Assembly: GCA_946811695.1 (NCBI GenBank)
Contig: OX328124.1
Span: forward strand, 95,015,535 to 95,079,534
Direction: 5' to 3'
Source of the DNA: Gonocerus acuteangulatus
Taxonomy: Eukaryota > Arthropoda > Insecta > Hemiptera > Coreidae
Length of the DNA: 64,000 bases
Part shown: positions 23,431 to 36,004 of the stretch, in pieces
Layout: the number at the start of each line of letters is the position of its first letter
Position numbering within the stretch: the stretch's first letter is position 1
Translations under genes and position numbers: made by a program
Notes under the pieces: model-generated
Database searches by the model: none
Seen by the model: only the letters and a program-made list of their open reading frames with translations
Told to the model about the DNA's origin: nothing

Positions 23431-23745
23431 CTCAGAGATGTGGCAATCATTCATAAACGTTTCATTCATTTTCACTTCCCCGTTTTCCCTCATATTTAAA
23501 GCGTTTGGATGAATCTTTGTCAGGGACTGATCAAATATTAACCCCTTCGGAACATTTGACAGCTCAGGCTCGTCGGATATTTGTTTTGTTGGCGGCTCAG
23601 AATAAACCTCAGAGACCTTTAGGACACATTTCACAGATGTCAAAATGTTAGGTGATCGCGTCACGTGGTCCACGTTATTAGCCACGTTTGTCACAGCATA
23701 TATACTTACAGGAAATGCGCTAAAACTCAGGCGTCCATAATATAA
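23431..23745 (-). other. unidentified coding-like frame on the minus strand
   Basis: An open frame of about 105 codons includes the parts TNVANNVDHVTRSPN and IFDQSLTKIHPNALN, and ends DCHISE-stop. It has balanced composition and no low-complexity runs. There is no ATG near its start. On the same strand CTGAGTAAGTC at its 3' end fits a splice donor (A|GTAAGT). It could be an internal exon or a transposon relic. No family recognised. Confidence 0.3.
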
Positions 23746-23849
23746 AAATTATTGTTCTTACACACATTTATGACATCCACTTATGCATAAAAAAGATTCT
23801 GGAGCGAGTTATGGAACGCTCACCGCCACCTTGACTCCAAAATACATAA

Positions 23850-24360
23850 TAAATGGAAAAGGAAGGAAACGATAAGGCTGATCAGCTGGCAAAATGTGCA
23901 GCTGAAAGTGATACATTGCCGATAAGCTACGCGAAATTACCACTAAGTTGGGTTCAGGCTAAAGTTAAAATGAACAATATTTCAACATGGAACAATAGGT
24001 GGAGAATAAGCACAACATCCCCTAGTTGCCATAAATTTATACCCGAAAAAAATCATAATATTCTTAAAAGTCGAAATTACAAACTTACTCAATTCCTGAC
24101 AGAGCACGGGCACACAAAAAACTACTTGAAACGATTTAAACTAACTGATGACGATAAATGTACAATACAGATACAAACTTTTACCCATATACTCTATGAT
24201 TGTAAGACTTACGACAGACAAAGACTATGACTAATGAAAAACATAATACTACAAGGAGGAAGCTGGCCTGAGTCGGAAAGAAAGCTGTTCGAAGATCATA
24301 AGGAGGAACTTATCAACTTTGTTTTATCCATAAATTTTGATGAACTAACAAACAACTAGA
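23850..24360 (+). pseudogene. LINE fragment: end of RNase H domain and C-terminal region
   Basis: The frame begins within EGNDKADQLAKCAAES, the closing motif of the RNase H domain in I/R1/Jockey-type ORF2 (usually EGNExADxLAK). A C-terminal tail with TFTHILYDCKTYD resembles the H-x4-C half of the terminal zinc finger. A TGA interrupts the frame at 24228-24230. It continues MKNIILQGGSWPESE to a TAG at about 24358. The upstream ORF2 is absent. Confidence 0.75.
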
Positions 24361-24508
24361 GAAATGAAGAACAAGAAGAATATCTGACTCCACTTCATCA
24401 TCATCAAACTAAATTCTTTTGCTTATTTATCTTGTACTTCCTTACTCTTATTGATTATAAATTATTAATGATTATTTTATTCTTGTATACTACATCTATT
24501 TATGTTAT

Positions 24509-24540
<32 letters not shown>

Positions 24541-25400
24541 CAATATTATAAAGTTTAACAATGTATACTCACATTAACTATGTAAAGACATGCGTGCAGT
24601 ATATCAAAAGATATGGGGAACGCTTTAACTTATAAACGGCTCTACCATAGGGTTACTATGGTTGAGGGAAAAAAAAAATGGAAAAGTCAAATTTTATTTT
24701 TTTAGTGACAATAATAATTTAATTTACATTTCAAGTAAGGTTTGTTACAATTAGGTATCAGAAATTCTTAGCATAACTGGTGAGGTATCAACTTTAACGA
24801 GCTTTAAATTACGAAAGTTTTTCAAGAAGTTTTATCTTTTTTCTTCTTCAAGAAAATACTTGTATTTTACGTTGTATTAACTTTTATTTTAAAAAGAGTT
24901 TTTCCTTCAAGAGAATTAAAAATTCCTCGTTGTATTAGGTTGTACTTCAAGTGGTGTTTATCCTTCAAGTATATTTATTTTTGTCTTATATTTTTTTCTT
25001 CTTAAAGCAACAGTACAGTAATATTATTAAAGGACAAAAATATAATCCTAAGGGGTGGATACAATGAAACATCTAAGTGTGTCACTTGTAAGAAAAAAAA
25101 CTGTAGAAAGGACTGAGGGGGGAAAAAAACAAACGTTTGCGCAATCTATAACGTCATACTGTGAAAGTAATAATGCTAGTGTTAAAGAAAGCCCGCTATG
25201 TGATTCCATTGTAATTCACCTTAACTAGAGCTAAGTGAGTAAAGTGATGACTAGCTAGTGATTATGCAGTGTGAATGCATTATGAAGATTAATGAATGAA
25301 TGAATCTTGTGTTGAATTAAGCTAGAGTGACTAGCTCGTCTCGTCGTTTACTACGAAGATCAGGAGTTAGTCAGACCAGTCCTTGCTTATAGTAACCTAG
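24361..25400. other. gene-less AT-rich stretch
   Basis: The first 150 bases are probably LINE 3' UTR. A short (TA)n lies at 24510-24537. The words TTCTTCAAG and CTTCAAG recur at 24820-24980. Nothing else recognised. Confidence 0.4.
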
Positions 25401-25404
25401 TATT

Positions 25405-25600
25405 GAGTAAATTTATTGGATCTCCGTAAAGTTTCTTAAATATATTGAAAACGATTGGGAATCGTGAAAAGTGACCAGTCGAGAGCTTATTACATTGTCT
25501 ACGATAAGGTGTCAGTCGTACAAATAAATGTTAGATTTGTTCTTTTAAAAGTGGTTTTGTCCCTGTTTACCTCACCCCATTTTTTAAAAAAATTGTATTT
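25405..25600 (+). mobile_element. short family A' fragment
   Basis: Contains TATTGAAAACGATTGGGAAT, AGCTTATTACATTGTCTACG and GTGTCAGTCGTACAAATAAATG. These correspond in order to family A bodies (for example 10015-10145). No termini. Confidence 0.5.
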
Positions 25601-25617
25601 AACGGTAAAAGACATAT

Positions 25618-25690
25618 TGGTAGGCTCGTTGAGAAAATTCCACCGATGTCGGCGCTAATGGCCCGGATATTGGTGCGCAATAACAAAAAC
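25618..25690 (+). mobile_element. SINE-2 tail fragment
   Basis: GGCTCGTTGAGAAAATTCCA, GATGTCGGCGCTAATGGCC and GGTGCGCAATAAC match SINE-2 at 42845-42915. Confidence 0.65.
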
Positions 25691-28020
25691 TATGAAGAAG
25701 AAAGTGAATATATATAAAAAATAATGATAATTATATTAGAAAAAATAATTAAATAAGAAATAATCACACTTTGGAAGGAGCCTGTCATTACTGACACTCT
25801 CTTCTGTAAGATAATTTTATATCCTTTTGTGAGATAACTGATCATGGGGCCAAGAGCACTTGAACCTTCTTGTGAGTTTTTTTCGGCTGTGTTTGGGAGG
25901 TTTAACTGTATAAATAAAAGTCGCTTCTGGTGCCTTGTGACGTGACAGGATTTTTAGTTGAAATGAAAATTGCCACTTCCTCCATAAATTCGTTTTTACG
26001 ATGAGCGTAAAGCAATTTAAGCAACTCATACCACCGTATTAAAAGCTGCGACAAAAGAACTAAAATATAAACAGAAAAAAAAAAAAATTGAGTGGTCAAA
26101 TAAAACTGAGTAAGTTCTTTAGACCTCTTATAGACCTAGATTCTGTTAATAAATGTAATCAATTTTTTTCTTTGTCTTTTTCAGGTGAGCAACATCAATT
26201 ATACACCGTACCGTAAGTAAAACCGTCAAATTGATGAATATCATAATTACCTTTATTCGAAAATGTTTAACTTCTTAGTTTATTTTTTGAGAAAATATTG
26301 ATTGGAACATCTTAAAAAATTTCATTCTCAGATATTCCCTTGTATTTTGCTATCTCATTGCACTTTTACCATTAGATGTGGCTGAAATACTGTGTTTTAT
26401 TGCAGTACAACTTTCGTGCAGTAAAAGGTCTTATATATCATCCGTAAATAAAGAAGAGCAGGCAATCAGAAAATTCTACCATTGGAAATACATATTTTTC
26501 TGAAAGGTTTTGTGGAACAATTGAGAAATTGTGGCAAGAGAGATAAAAGAGTTAAGCAATTATTAAATTGTTTTAGTGTATGCTTTACCGTGGAATGCGC
26601 TCCGTATAAGCAACTTCTGCGGGCCAAACTTTCACTTCATCCCCTTTTATTGAAAACCATCCCAACTTTCATACTTACTTATTGGATAAAAATCTATTAT
26701 TCACACGCGACATAATTTTTCAAAAATTAAAGCACCATTCCTTATGCTACCTTAACCAATTTTTTTCACTCCTTTTACGCAATGTTCGGCTTAAGCCAAT
26801 TTCTCTGAAATTCATATTAACTTATTTATTACTATGGTATTGTGTGGTAGCAGTCAAAAGATATAGTGTTTTAATGAATTTTTGACCTCAGAAGTTGAAG
26901 TATTAAAACATATTCAGACAAGAAAACATCCTTCTAGGCAATATTTGAAGATATTTTATTAAGGTGCAAAAAGTTTCGAGTAAGACCGACAGAACATTAA
27001 ATCACTTGCACAATTTATGAAGACTTAAAAATATCAGGCCACGTTCTATTTTTAGTTGCCATTGTAGTTTTGTGCAACTGGCCGCTCTTTGGGCTTTTGC
27101 CAAATGGAAGCTGCGAATAATTCTTTCCAACATTAATTAACCGACTGAGCCAATGACCTAAATTTTAGTTTACACCGTTCCATCATCCGGTGTCTAAAGT
27201 TTTTTTTCTTCTTGTATTTGAATTTTCCCTTTATATAAATGATAAATAAGTGAGATGTAAAGATATTAGTAGATTGACAGATTAGGTAACCAACAAGGAA
27301 TATCATTTTTTTCTTTCAACAAATCCTCTGCCATGCCTATCCTGTTTTGTAAATCCTAGAAATATTATTATGCTAAAATATCTTATATAATTATAATTAA
27401 ATCAATAGATTTGCTTAAATTAATTTTTTATTGGAATCTACATCTAAGGCTATTCACTCGAAAAAAATATTACATATATACATACAATTACATTATTACA
27501 TATATAAACATCTAATTAAACAAATGGGATTTTGTATATACAGCCAGTTATGTAATTAATTATACGTCGAGTTACACAATTAAACAATATTATATAATCA
27601 TTCCTTACATATTACATACATATCTATTACATTAATTGGCAGTAAATTTGGAAAAACCTCTGAAGATTTGACCAAAAATGTCTTATGCAGCCAACGTTTA
27701 TGCAGTTTCTACTCACACGTTCCTGGTCCTGGCGGTAATCAATCGAGGCCTCAAATCCGAAAATCACAGTGCGAAAACCCATTCATTTATTATTCTTGTT
27801 TCGTATGTTTTCCCAAGATTTTTGCCATTTTGCAAATATGCTTTTGTGTTCCTGTGTAAATCTTGTATAGGCAATTATTCCACCTCCACATTTTTCTTAG
27901 GATATTTGTCAGCTTCTGTGTTCCCTAATACGTTAAATAATTAACTAATTGATTAAAGTGACGGATAAAACCCGCTGGCTTAAACAAGTGCAACCTCGTC
28001 AATCATAAAAACCATTAAGT
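25691..28020. other. long gene-less stretch
   Basis: No recognisable coding exon or repeat apart from the candidate micro-exon at 26185-26212. Open frames at 26482-26885 and 27668-27944 lack motifs and are rich in Leu/Phe/Ser, as expected from AT-rich noise. Confidence 0.4.
26185..26212 (+). other. candidate 28-nt micro-exon
   Basis: A strong acceptor (TTTTTTCTTTGTCTTTTTCAG, ending at 26184) is followed 28 bases later by the donor GTAAGTAA at 26213. Both match metazoan splice consensus. Only 28 bases lie between them, so neither coding content nor membership in a gene can be judged. It may be chance. Confidence 0.2.
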
Positions 28021-28029
28021 GAAGTAACT

Positions 28030-28570
28030 CTGACTTTGACCCATCCTATATCTAGGCGCACGGTACTGCGCCAGGCCAAGTTCCGGCCTAAGCATACTGT
28101 GTGTATATTACAGGAGGTCTTAGAGCCGATTTTTACTCTCTCATAACTTTCAACCAGGTAAAGATAAAATTATGAAATTTTTTCATACTACTATATGTTA
28201 GTAAAACTGGAAATTTTCATAATTCTACATCGAATAGTTTCTGAGATATAAGCGATCGAAAATCGGGATTTATAGGACTCACTCACTCACTCACTCACTC
28301 ACTCACTGACTCATCAAAATTATTAGGCACTTCCAATGATGCTAGAGACTTGAAATTTTGCATGATGATAGATGTTAAGGTGTTATTAAAGGAAAAAATC
28401 GAAAAATCCTGAAAAGTTGTGTTTGACTCCACTTCCGGGGCGGGGGCGTGCCAGTTTTGTACTTCCTTCGGAAACCCGTCATTCTGTCCGAAACCCATGA
28501 TGTGGGGTATCAAATGCATCGTCTCGGTATGAAGAACTTATATTTGACGTTTTAAGAAACAATTAGACGC
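28030..28570. mobile_element. unclassified repeat with (ACTC)n core
   Basis: It runs from GGCGCACGGTACTGCGCCAG through a block around TCATAACTTTCAACCAGG to an (ACTC)n tract at 28281-28310. It continues to CGGAAACCCGTCATTCTGTC and TGTGGGGTATCAAATGCATC. The last approximately 105 bp recur at 29202-29306. The microsatellite core and palindromic start (GGCGCA...TGCGCC) suggest a non-autonomous element; class unknown. Confidence 0.5.
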
Positions 28571-28574
28571 ATAT

Positions 28575-29180
28575 AGGCTCGGTCAAAATCTTATACTAGC
28601 TGTCTGTCTGTATGTTTGTTCCTTATACATATCCGTACCGTTTGACCGATTTTGACCAAACTTGGGACACAGATGGGTCTTGATACGGGGAGAATCATAG
28701 GCTAGGTTAAATTGTCTTTCAGCTGTCTGTTTGTTTGTTCCTTGTACAAATACACACCGTTTGGCCGATTTTGACAAAATTTGACACACATGTCTGTTTT
28801 GATCCGGGGAAAAATCGTCTATCAGCTGTTTACCTAACAGTTTATTCCTTATAAAAATCCACACGATTTGACGATTTTGACCAAACATAGTACATAGGTA
28901 GGTCTTTATCCGGGTAGTGTCATAGGCTAGGTCAAAATCGCCTTTTAGCTGTCTGTCTGCATGTTTGCTCCTTACACAAATTCACTTCGTTTGACCGATT
29001 TTGACCAAACTCGGCACACAGGTCCGGGCCTGTCCAGGCCTTGGTCCGGGGAATGCACTAGGCTTGGTAAAAAAGGTCTTTCAGCTGTCTGTCTGCATGT
29101 TTGTTCCTTATACAAATTCACACCGTTTGACCTATTTTGACCAAACTTGGCACGCAGGTAGGTCTTGATACGGGAGTGTC
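28575..29180. repeat. about 123-bp tandem array with GTCTGTCTG motifs
   Basis: AGCTGTCTG landmarks lie at 28598, 28721, 28824 (variant), 28947 and 29083. Each unit has GTTTGTTCCTTATACAAAT, CGTTTGACCGATTTTGACC and a GATACGGGG-AAT-ATAGGCT stretch. Such GTCY-rich tandem units are known inside DINE/mini-me elements. The array is flanked on both sides by the same approximately 105-bp sequence (28462-28568, 29202-29306). Confidence 0.8.
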
Positions 29181-29290
29181 ATATTACCTATGTACTTTTT
29201 GTTCCTTCGGAAAGCCATCATTCCTTCTGAAACCCATCATGAGGGGTATCAAATGAATCGTCTTGGTAAGGAGAACCTATATTTGATGTT

Positions 29291-29650
29291 TTAAGAAACA
29301 TTTCGACGCATCTTAACAACAACAGTTGTGACTTCTTTCTTAAATGTAGTAAATAAAGTCGTAGGGGTTAACTGCATAATATACTTGACAGCAGATACTA
29401 AGTTTTTCAAAGTCGAGCCATCTAAATTCCAAAGTTTAGGATCACAAACCCAAAATGTATGTTCTTTGTTCTTATCTTTTTCTTGAAGGCCTTCTACACT
29501 TTCCCTATTGTGATCTTTATCCTCGGGATAAGGTTCCTGTGTTTTACTGTGTAATGGTTTAGTTAAGAGAGTAATCAATTTGTCCTCTAGAGTAATGTCA
29601 TCTGGAAGAGCTTCTAACTTTTCTAGGCTAGTGATTAGATGTATGTAGGT
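29291..29650 (-). other. unidentified coding-like frame
   Basis: The minus-strand frame is open from a TAA near 29658. It includes ITSLEKLEALPDDITLEDK, EGLQEKDKNKEHTFWVCDP and KLWNLDGSTLKNLVSAVKY. Composition is protein-like (many E/K/D, one W-V-C motif), unlike the chance frames around it. The last 6-7 codons lie in the repeat that ends at 29306, so the true 3' end was lost or capped by that repeat. I recognise no family; it may be an exon or a transposon protein. Confidence 0.35.
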
Positions 29651-30090
29651 TGATTATTGGTATCAAATATCAAACAGTAAGGAGGACTTTATGCACAATC
29701 CAAAGACCCTGGTTTTATATGAAGTATAAAAACCAGTAGGTATGCGGCAACTAAATTTTAATTAATTCTTAGAAAAAAGTAATGAGATCCCCCAAAAAAA
29801 ACATAAATGTGAAATAGAGGCCAAGTTCCTCCCCTCACAAAGAAACACTCCCATCCCCAAAAATATCCCCTCCTAAACCCCCCCTCCAAAACGCCTTACC
29901 ATCCTACACTCCAAAAAATTAGTATGAGTTAGTGTTTTAAGTGCACCATCTTTTCAACCAAAAATATTTGCCAATACAAGAGATGATACAAGAAAGAAAT
30001 GTCCAAGTTCATTACTTGGAAGACCTCATAGTTACTTACTAAGAACAGTAAAGACACTTCAACTGACCTTTAAAAACAACAATAAAAATA
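29651..30090. other. gene-less stretch, C-rich patch
   Basis: At 29815-29910 the plus strand is markedly C-rich (CCCCTCACAAAG, CCCATCCCC, CCCCTCC). Nothing coding is recognised. Confidence 0.4.
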
Positions 30091-30094
30091 CTTA

Positions 30095-30250
30095 TATCCA
30101 GTTACTAAAATATCACTTTCCTCAACCAGGTATATTCTTAAACTTGGCTATGTTTTATTTGTGCCGAAATTATCTTTAGAGAGAAAACTAAACATTGCCA
30201 AGTTTAAGAATATACCTGGTTGAGGAAAGTGATATTTTAGTAACTGGATA
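30095..30250. mobile_element. near-perfect hairpin of about 155 bp
   Basis: The left arm 30095-30152 (TATCCAGTTACTAAAATATC to TTCTTAAACTTGGC) pairs almost perfectly with the right arm 30194-30250. The loop is about 40 bases. It could be a fold-back MITE or a locally generated inverted duplication. Confidence 0.8.
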
Positions 30251-30479
30251 TGCATATTACAAGATGGAGTTGGTTTTGCCGAGATTGGAGATGGCTTGTA
30301 GAGGAAATGATCTCTGGGCACCCATTGGCCCAGTAATTCGCTCCTATCCTACCAAGCAACCAATCAAGAGTCCACGAGGCTCATCTCAACAAGCCAATCA
30401 ATAAATCCCATATCCTTCCTAGGGGATGGAATTACTTTCTGCATTATATCTCCACTATACATGATAATTTGGGTTCTTC

Positions 30480-31120
30480 AAAAGTTACCCGCTTATAAGG
30501 GCAATCTCATGATGAAATTGGGAATAAAACTACTTTGTGAGATTTCAAAAGTCAATTTTGTTAAGCAGGAGAATCCATCCACCGGAACATTTTTTGTTGT
30601 TGAAAAATCCTCACAAAAAAAAAAAAAAAAATCGTAACGCTCACGTTTTTGCATTCATAGGGTTCTAGGTACACTTTTGTAGGTTATTTAACGTAGGGTA
30701 ACGAATGAAACCATTTCCAAGGCGATAACTGTAATCGTTTTCAAAACAAGTGAATAACACTAATTTTTTTAACTAATTTTTGATTTAGGAGTTAAGGAAG
30801 TGTTCAAAATATTTTTAATAACATAAGCTTTTTTTTTTTTGTAATATTTTCTTGAATATCACGAAAACGGTTGGGAAATCGTGGTAAGTGATTAGTGACC
30901 ATTTGAAAGCTTATTAATGTTTTTACAAAAACCTTTTTTCGATGGAACGATCTCAGGCGGATAAAAAAGTGCTAAAAACCTTGAAAGTGTTGGTTTCTTT
31001 GCTTTGAACGGCTCTTTACGATTGTTTTCTTCAGTGTTTTATTTTTTGTTGTTTTTATACCTATTTGATTTTAGTAGTAAAATGAATTTTCCAGTAAAAC
31101 AGGCGGAAAAGTCCATCGGT
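30480..31120 (+). mobile_element. family A' fragment
   Basis: Starts near CGCTTATAAGGGCAATCTCA and contains AAGCAGGAGAATCCATCCAC, CGATAACTGTAATCGTTTTC, ATCACGAAAACGGTTGGG and GGATAAAAAAGTGCTAAAAA. These match the internal order of family A. No (TA)n array and no 3' terminus. Confidence 0.65.
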
Positions 31121-31350
31121 AGTTTTAGTTGATGTTCCGGACGGAAATCAAAAAGGTTGATGAAGTAATTTCCGCTACTGGGCTGCGACTATGAGGTGTA
31201 TTTATAATTTATTTATGACTGGAAATATTTGTTTTACACCGATCTACACATGATGCACAGAAAAGCAACTAGACACCCCACCTACGAACTTATTGGTTCA
31301 TTTTCTCTATGCATTCCTGATGGAGCGTTGAAAATCAATCAAAACCTTCG

Positions 31351-31351
31351 A

Positions 31352-31385
<34 letters not shown>

Positions 31386-31395
31386 AAAAGAAAGA
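31351..31395. repeat. poly(A) tract with GA-rich end
   Basis: About 33 A followed by GAAAAAGAAAGAAGAAA. Possible retroelement tail without a recognised body. Confidence 0.85.
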
Positions 31396-31837
31396 AGAAA
31401 TACTAACAATAATGTGTTGTTATTCAGTTATTGTGCCCGATCACCGACATTAGTTAACCAATGGAAAAAGATCTCGTCTCATCTAAATTCAAGGGTTAGT
31501 TTTTGAAATGAATTTAGCGTATCAACAGAACAATGGAAACACGTACTAATCCTATTTATTCAGTGTCATAAATAAATTTTCATTGTAATTAATTTATTCA
31601 GCGTATTCATATCAAATCCTTGGGAATTACATGTGATTCTAACAGAGTTGAAACTCAACTGCTGCCTATATTATTTTATATTTTACGTACCTATTTATTA
31701 AATCTTATTTAAAACAATATCATCTTCAGTGGTAAACTGTTTACATTGATACAATATGTCAGGCATTTTTCTCATTTAAAGGCCCTTTGAAAAGATTCCA
31801 TGCTGTACCGTAGATGTTTAGGAAGGGTGGGGCCTCA
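31396..31837. other. gene-less stretch
   Basis: AT-rich; nothing recognised. Confidence 0.4.
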
Positions 31838-32220
31838 AATATATATTAATTCTTGTGAAAGATGACCCGAAATAATTTTTCCATTTTTTCTTGTTTCTTT
31901 CTCTGGCAGGGGGTCAATAAGGCAGTACACTCTTGGTTCAGATTTACTACTTTTTTTGGCATGCTTCGCCCGACATGTTTCGTGCCTTTTCGCACCTCTT
32001 CAGGGGCTTTCCTTATCAGGAAGTCCTCTCGTCATGTTCTCAAGCTTGAGTCAGGCGTAATACTAAGGAAAAACCTTGAAGAGGTGCGAAAAGGCACGAA
32101 ACATGTCAGGCGAAACATACCAAATAAAGTAGTAAATGTGAACCAAGAGTGTACTGCTTTATCGACCCCCTGCGAGAAAAAGGAACAAGAAAAAGTGGAA
32201 TATATATATATATATATATA
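31838..32220. mobile_element. fold-back MITE, same family as 58405-58845
   Basis: The arms carry TTTTCTTGTTTC, CTCTGGCAGGGGGTC, GTACACTCTTGGTTC and CGTGCCTTTTCGCACCTCTT and their complements in reverse order. The outer flank holds TTAATTCTTGTGAAAGATGA, shared with the right edge of the 58.4-kb element. The centre is near 32040. The right arm ends in a short (TA)n at 32200-32220. No coding capacity. Confidence 0.85.
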
Positions 32221-32720
32221 AAAGGTCGCTGGAGAGTTTGCTTTATTATTGGACGCAAAATAAAAAAAAACATGAACACCATAAAATGATGAGGACTTTA
32301 TGGGCTCTGGGTTCAGGTTTCACAATCATTACTTTTCCCGGAAAAGTTTTCTGGCATTAAAGTAAGATAAAACATTTTATAATTATTGAAAAGTCACCCT
32401 ATTAAACCCACTTATTAAAATTTTTGGAGAAAGGTCAACAAATAATATACATAATTAATAAATATTATTTCTTAATAATCTTTCAACAAGTTTCACACAT
32501 TTGGTGCCTCATCAGGAGGGTTTGTGAAAGCTAACTACAGCTGCAGTTGGCAAATTAACCTTAAATTAGGGCCTCGTCTACGTTTAACTGACGTTAAAAA
32601 CGATGGCGCTAACTTGTCAGCTGATTCTAATCTATAAAGCACATTCACCAAACATCTATACCCGAGTGATGTATAGTAAATTGCCTAAAATAAATTATTT
32701 AATAGCAATATTCTGATTAT
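32221..32720. other. gene-less stretch with a half MITE motif
   Basis: CAACAAGTTTCACACATTTG and GTGCCTCATCAGGAGGG at 32472-32522 resemble the ATGTTTC...ACCTCTTCAGG motif of the fold-back elements. The remainder is unassigned. Confidence 0.4.
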
Positions 32721-32726
32721 TAATGG

Positions 32727-32864
32727 AGGCCGGGTGGCCGTGAGTGTTAAGGCGTGAGCACTTAATACACCGTTCCAAGGGTCGTGGGTCCGATTCCCAC
32801 TATGGGGTGGTGGCTTTTCATTAGAAAAATGAAAAGTTTTGCCAGAGTGGTAACCTATAGATAA
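32727..32864 (+). mobile_element. SINE-1 copy, left part (split by a nested MITE)
   Basis: The complete tRNA-like head starts at GGCCGGGTGGCCGTGAGTG with GTTAAGGCGTG (A-box region, similar to tRNA-Leu/Ser) and the B box GGGTCCGATTCCCAC. The body follows to CCTATAGATAA, where the 640-bp nested element begins. The SINE resumes at 33505-33560 (CCTGTCCTAAAATTCTTAG, then GGACGTTAAAATTTAAAT). Confidence 0.85.
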
Positions 32865-33504
32865 CACTGTTCTGCAAAAAAAACTATTCTCCCCTCCCTT
32901 GAACAATTTTGCCTGTTTCTCATGTTTTCAGGTGTGCTGTGTCCGAATCTGAACTCAGAAAAATTCTATCACCCTCTGGTTTTGAGAGAAAAGAGGAGAA
33001 ACTTGGAAAAAATGAAAAATTGTATTTGAAAATTACACGTATTTTGTATTTTGTTATTTTTGTTCTGCACGAAAATCCTCCTTCAAACCAAAACATGCTT
33101 TCTTACTGTTTTCAAATGTGCTGAACACGAATTTGAAGTCAGATTCTTTCTATCACGCACAGTTTCTTGAGAAATTCTAGTTTTTTATCCAAAAATGTGA
33201 GTTTTTTTGTAAATTTGATTTTGAGCGCAATGAAGTATATTTGAACGAAAAAAAATTTGATGGGAATATTACAAGTGGTTGAAGAAGTATGGCTAAAAGT
33301 GTTTTTTTTCAGAAACTGAAAAAAAAAACAACCAAAAAAATTCGTCAAATTTACAAAAAACTCACATTTTTGGATAAAAAACTAGAATTTCTCAAGAAAC
33401 TGTGCGTGATAGACAGAATCTGACTTCAAATTCGTGTTCAGCACATTTGAAAACAGTAAGAAACCATGTTTTGGTTTGAAGGAGGATTTTCATGCAGAAC
33501 AGTG
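32865..33504. mobile_element. palindromic MITE nested in SINE-1, TAA target duplication
   Basis: Terminal inverted repeats CACTGTTCTGC and GCAGAACAGTG are flanked by TAA at 32862-32864 and 33505-33507. Removing the 640 bp and one TAA restores the SINE. Much of the interior (33059-33500) is a long inverted repeat with arms of about 200 bp, including TTTTTTATCCAAAAATGTGA and its complement. A TAA duplication fits the TWA preference of PIF/Harbinger transposons. No transposase. Confidence 0.85.
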
Positions 33505-33560
33505 TAACCTGTCCTAAAATTCTTAGTTAATAATAATGGACGTTAAAATTTAAATAAATA
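33505..33560 (+). mobile_element. SINE-1 copy, right part
   Basis: The remainder of the split SINE, ending in TTAAAATTTAAATAAATAAT. Confidence 0.8.
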
Positions 33561-34008
33561 ATTATTAATGATTGTCAATGAAATCAAAAGTATATTTGTT
33601 TAGATGTTTTTTTTTTATATTCATTAATTTCTGCCTCTTTTTAATCAAATGAATGTTTCCCTTGATTTTGCGTTTAATCATATATTTTATATTTGTGAAT
33701 ATGAGAATAAATATTATTTCGAAATCGTTGAGAATTTAACATAAAATTATTGTATTGAAACAATGAAACGAAGAGTATATAGACAATATTAAAGAAACTG
33801 AATACCCCAGCTGCTAGAAAAAAACACGAATTCTTTACTAGTCACAAAGTGAGGCACTTCAGGAAGTTAGACAAAAAACTTTTGGCAGCGATAAACTTCA
33901 GTCACATAACTTAGGGTTTAACTTGAACGTTAAATCTGGATTTCCCTTATTCAATTTTGGGCATTCTTTTATACGATATTCTTTATCTCTTTCTCGAAGT
34001 TCATTGTA
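33561..34008. other. gene-less AT-rich stretch
   Basis: Nothing recognised. Confidence 0.4.
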
Positions 34009-35398
<1,390 letters not shown>

Positions 35399-35539
35399 AT
35401 AATAGTACCGAAGTTCCGACAATATTTATTTTCCAATCGGCCATCAATAAGAAACAGATCTTCCAATTTATGTTATCGATCCATAGCGGTTGTAAAGAAG
35501 TATCATGAATAAATATTATATTTAATTTCTACCCCTTAG

Positions 35540-35960
35540 CGTGTTTCCTGGCTGTCCACGGGAGAAAACCCGCTTCCGAAACCAACCCGTCGAAGGAATC
35601 CAGAATCCTGATTAGCTCTAGCATATACAATAATTGTTCGATATTGATGAAATTTGTCACAAAAATCATTTTTCTAACACAAAAATCCATATTTTGTTAA
35701 TCAGCGGTCTCCGGCTAACGGATGATCTTGTTTCCGCTGCTTCAAAATGATGTGAACATATTTTCACTCGTTTTTCATTTATTTGAAGTGTGATTTATAC
35801 ATTTTAGTTACAGGAGTATTTCAGTTTTTTTAGCTACAGACATAAGGGAATTTGTTCTCTTTTTTCATATTTTTCGTAAATATCTCAAAAATAGTGGTGG
35901 GTGAAAAGAGAGCCTAATTGTTTTTATCTGAAGATTTCCACAGCAATAATAATATAGTGC
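35540..35960 (+). mobile_element. decayed family A-like fragment
   Basis: GGGAGAAAACCCGCTTCCGA resembles the left hairpin region. ATTGATGAAATTTGTCACAA and TAAATATCTCAAAAATAGTG match internal landmarks. There is no (TA)n and no right end. Confidence 0.45.
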
Positions 35961-36004
35961 TCTAACAATAATAATAAAGCTATCATTTAGAAATTATTTG
36001 CTCT

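Noticed and set aside
28281..28310. (ACTC)n as a telomeric or CRISPR-like repeat
   Set aside because: It is a short tetranucleotide microsatellite within a larger repeat, with no spacers and no telomere motif.
32761..32817. Possible functional tRNA gene (good B box GGGTCCGATTCCCAC)
   Set aside because: The same head is joined to the same non-tRNA body in four places, and the acceptor arm does not pair; it is a SINE.
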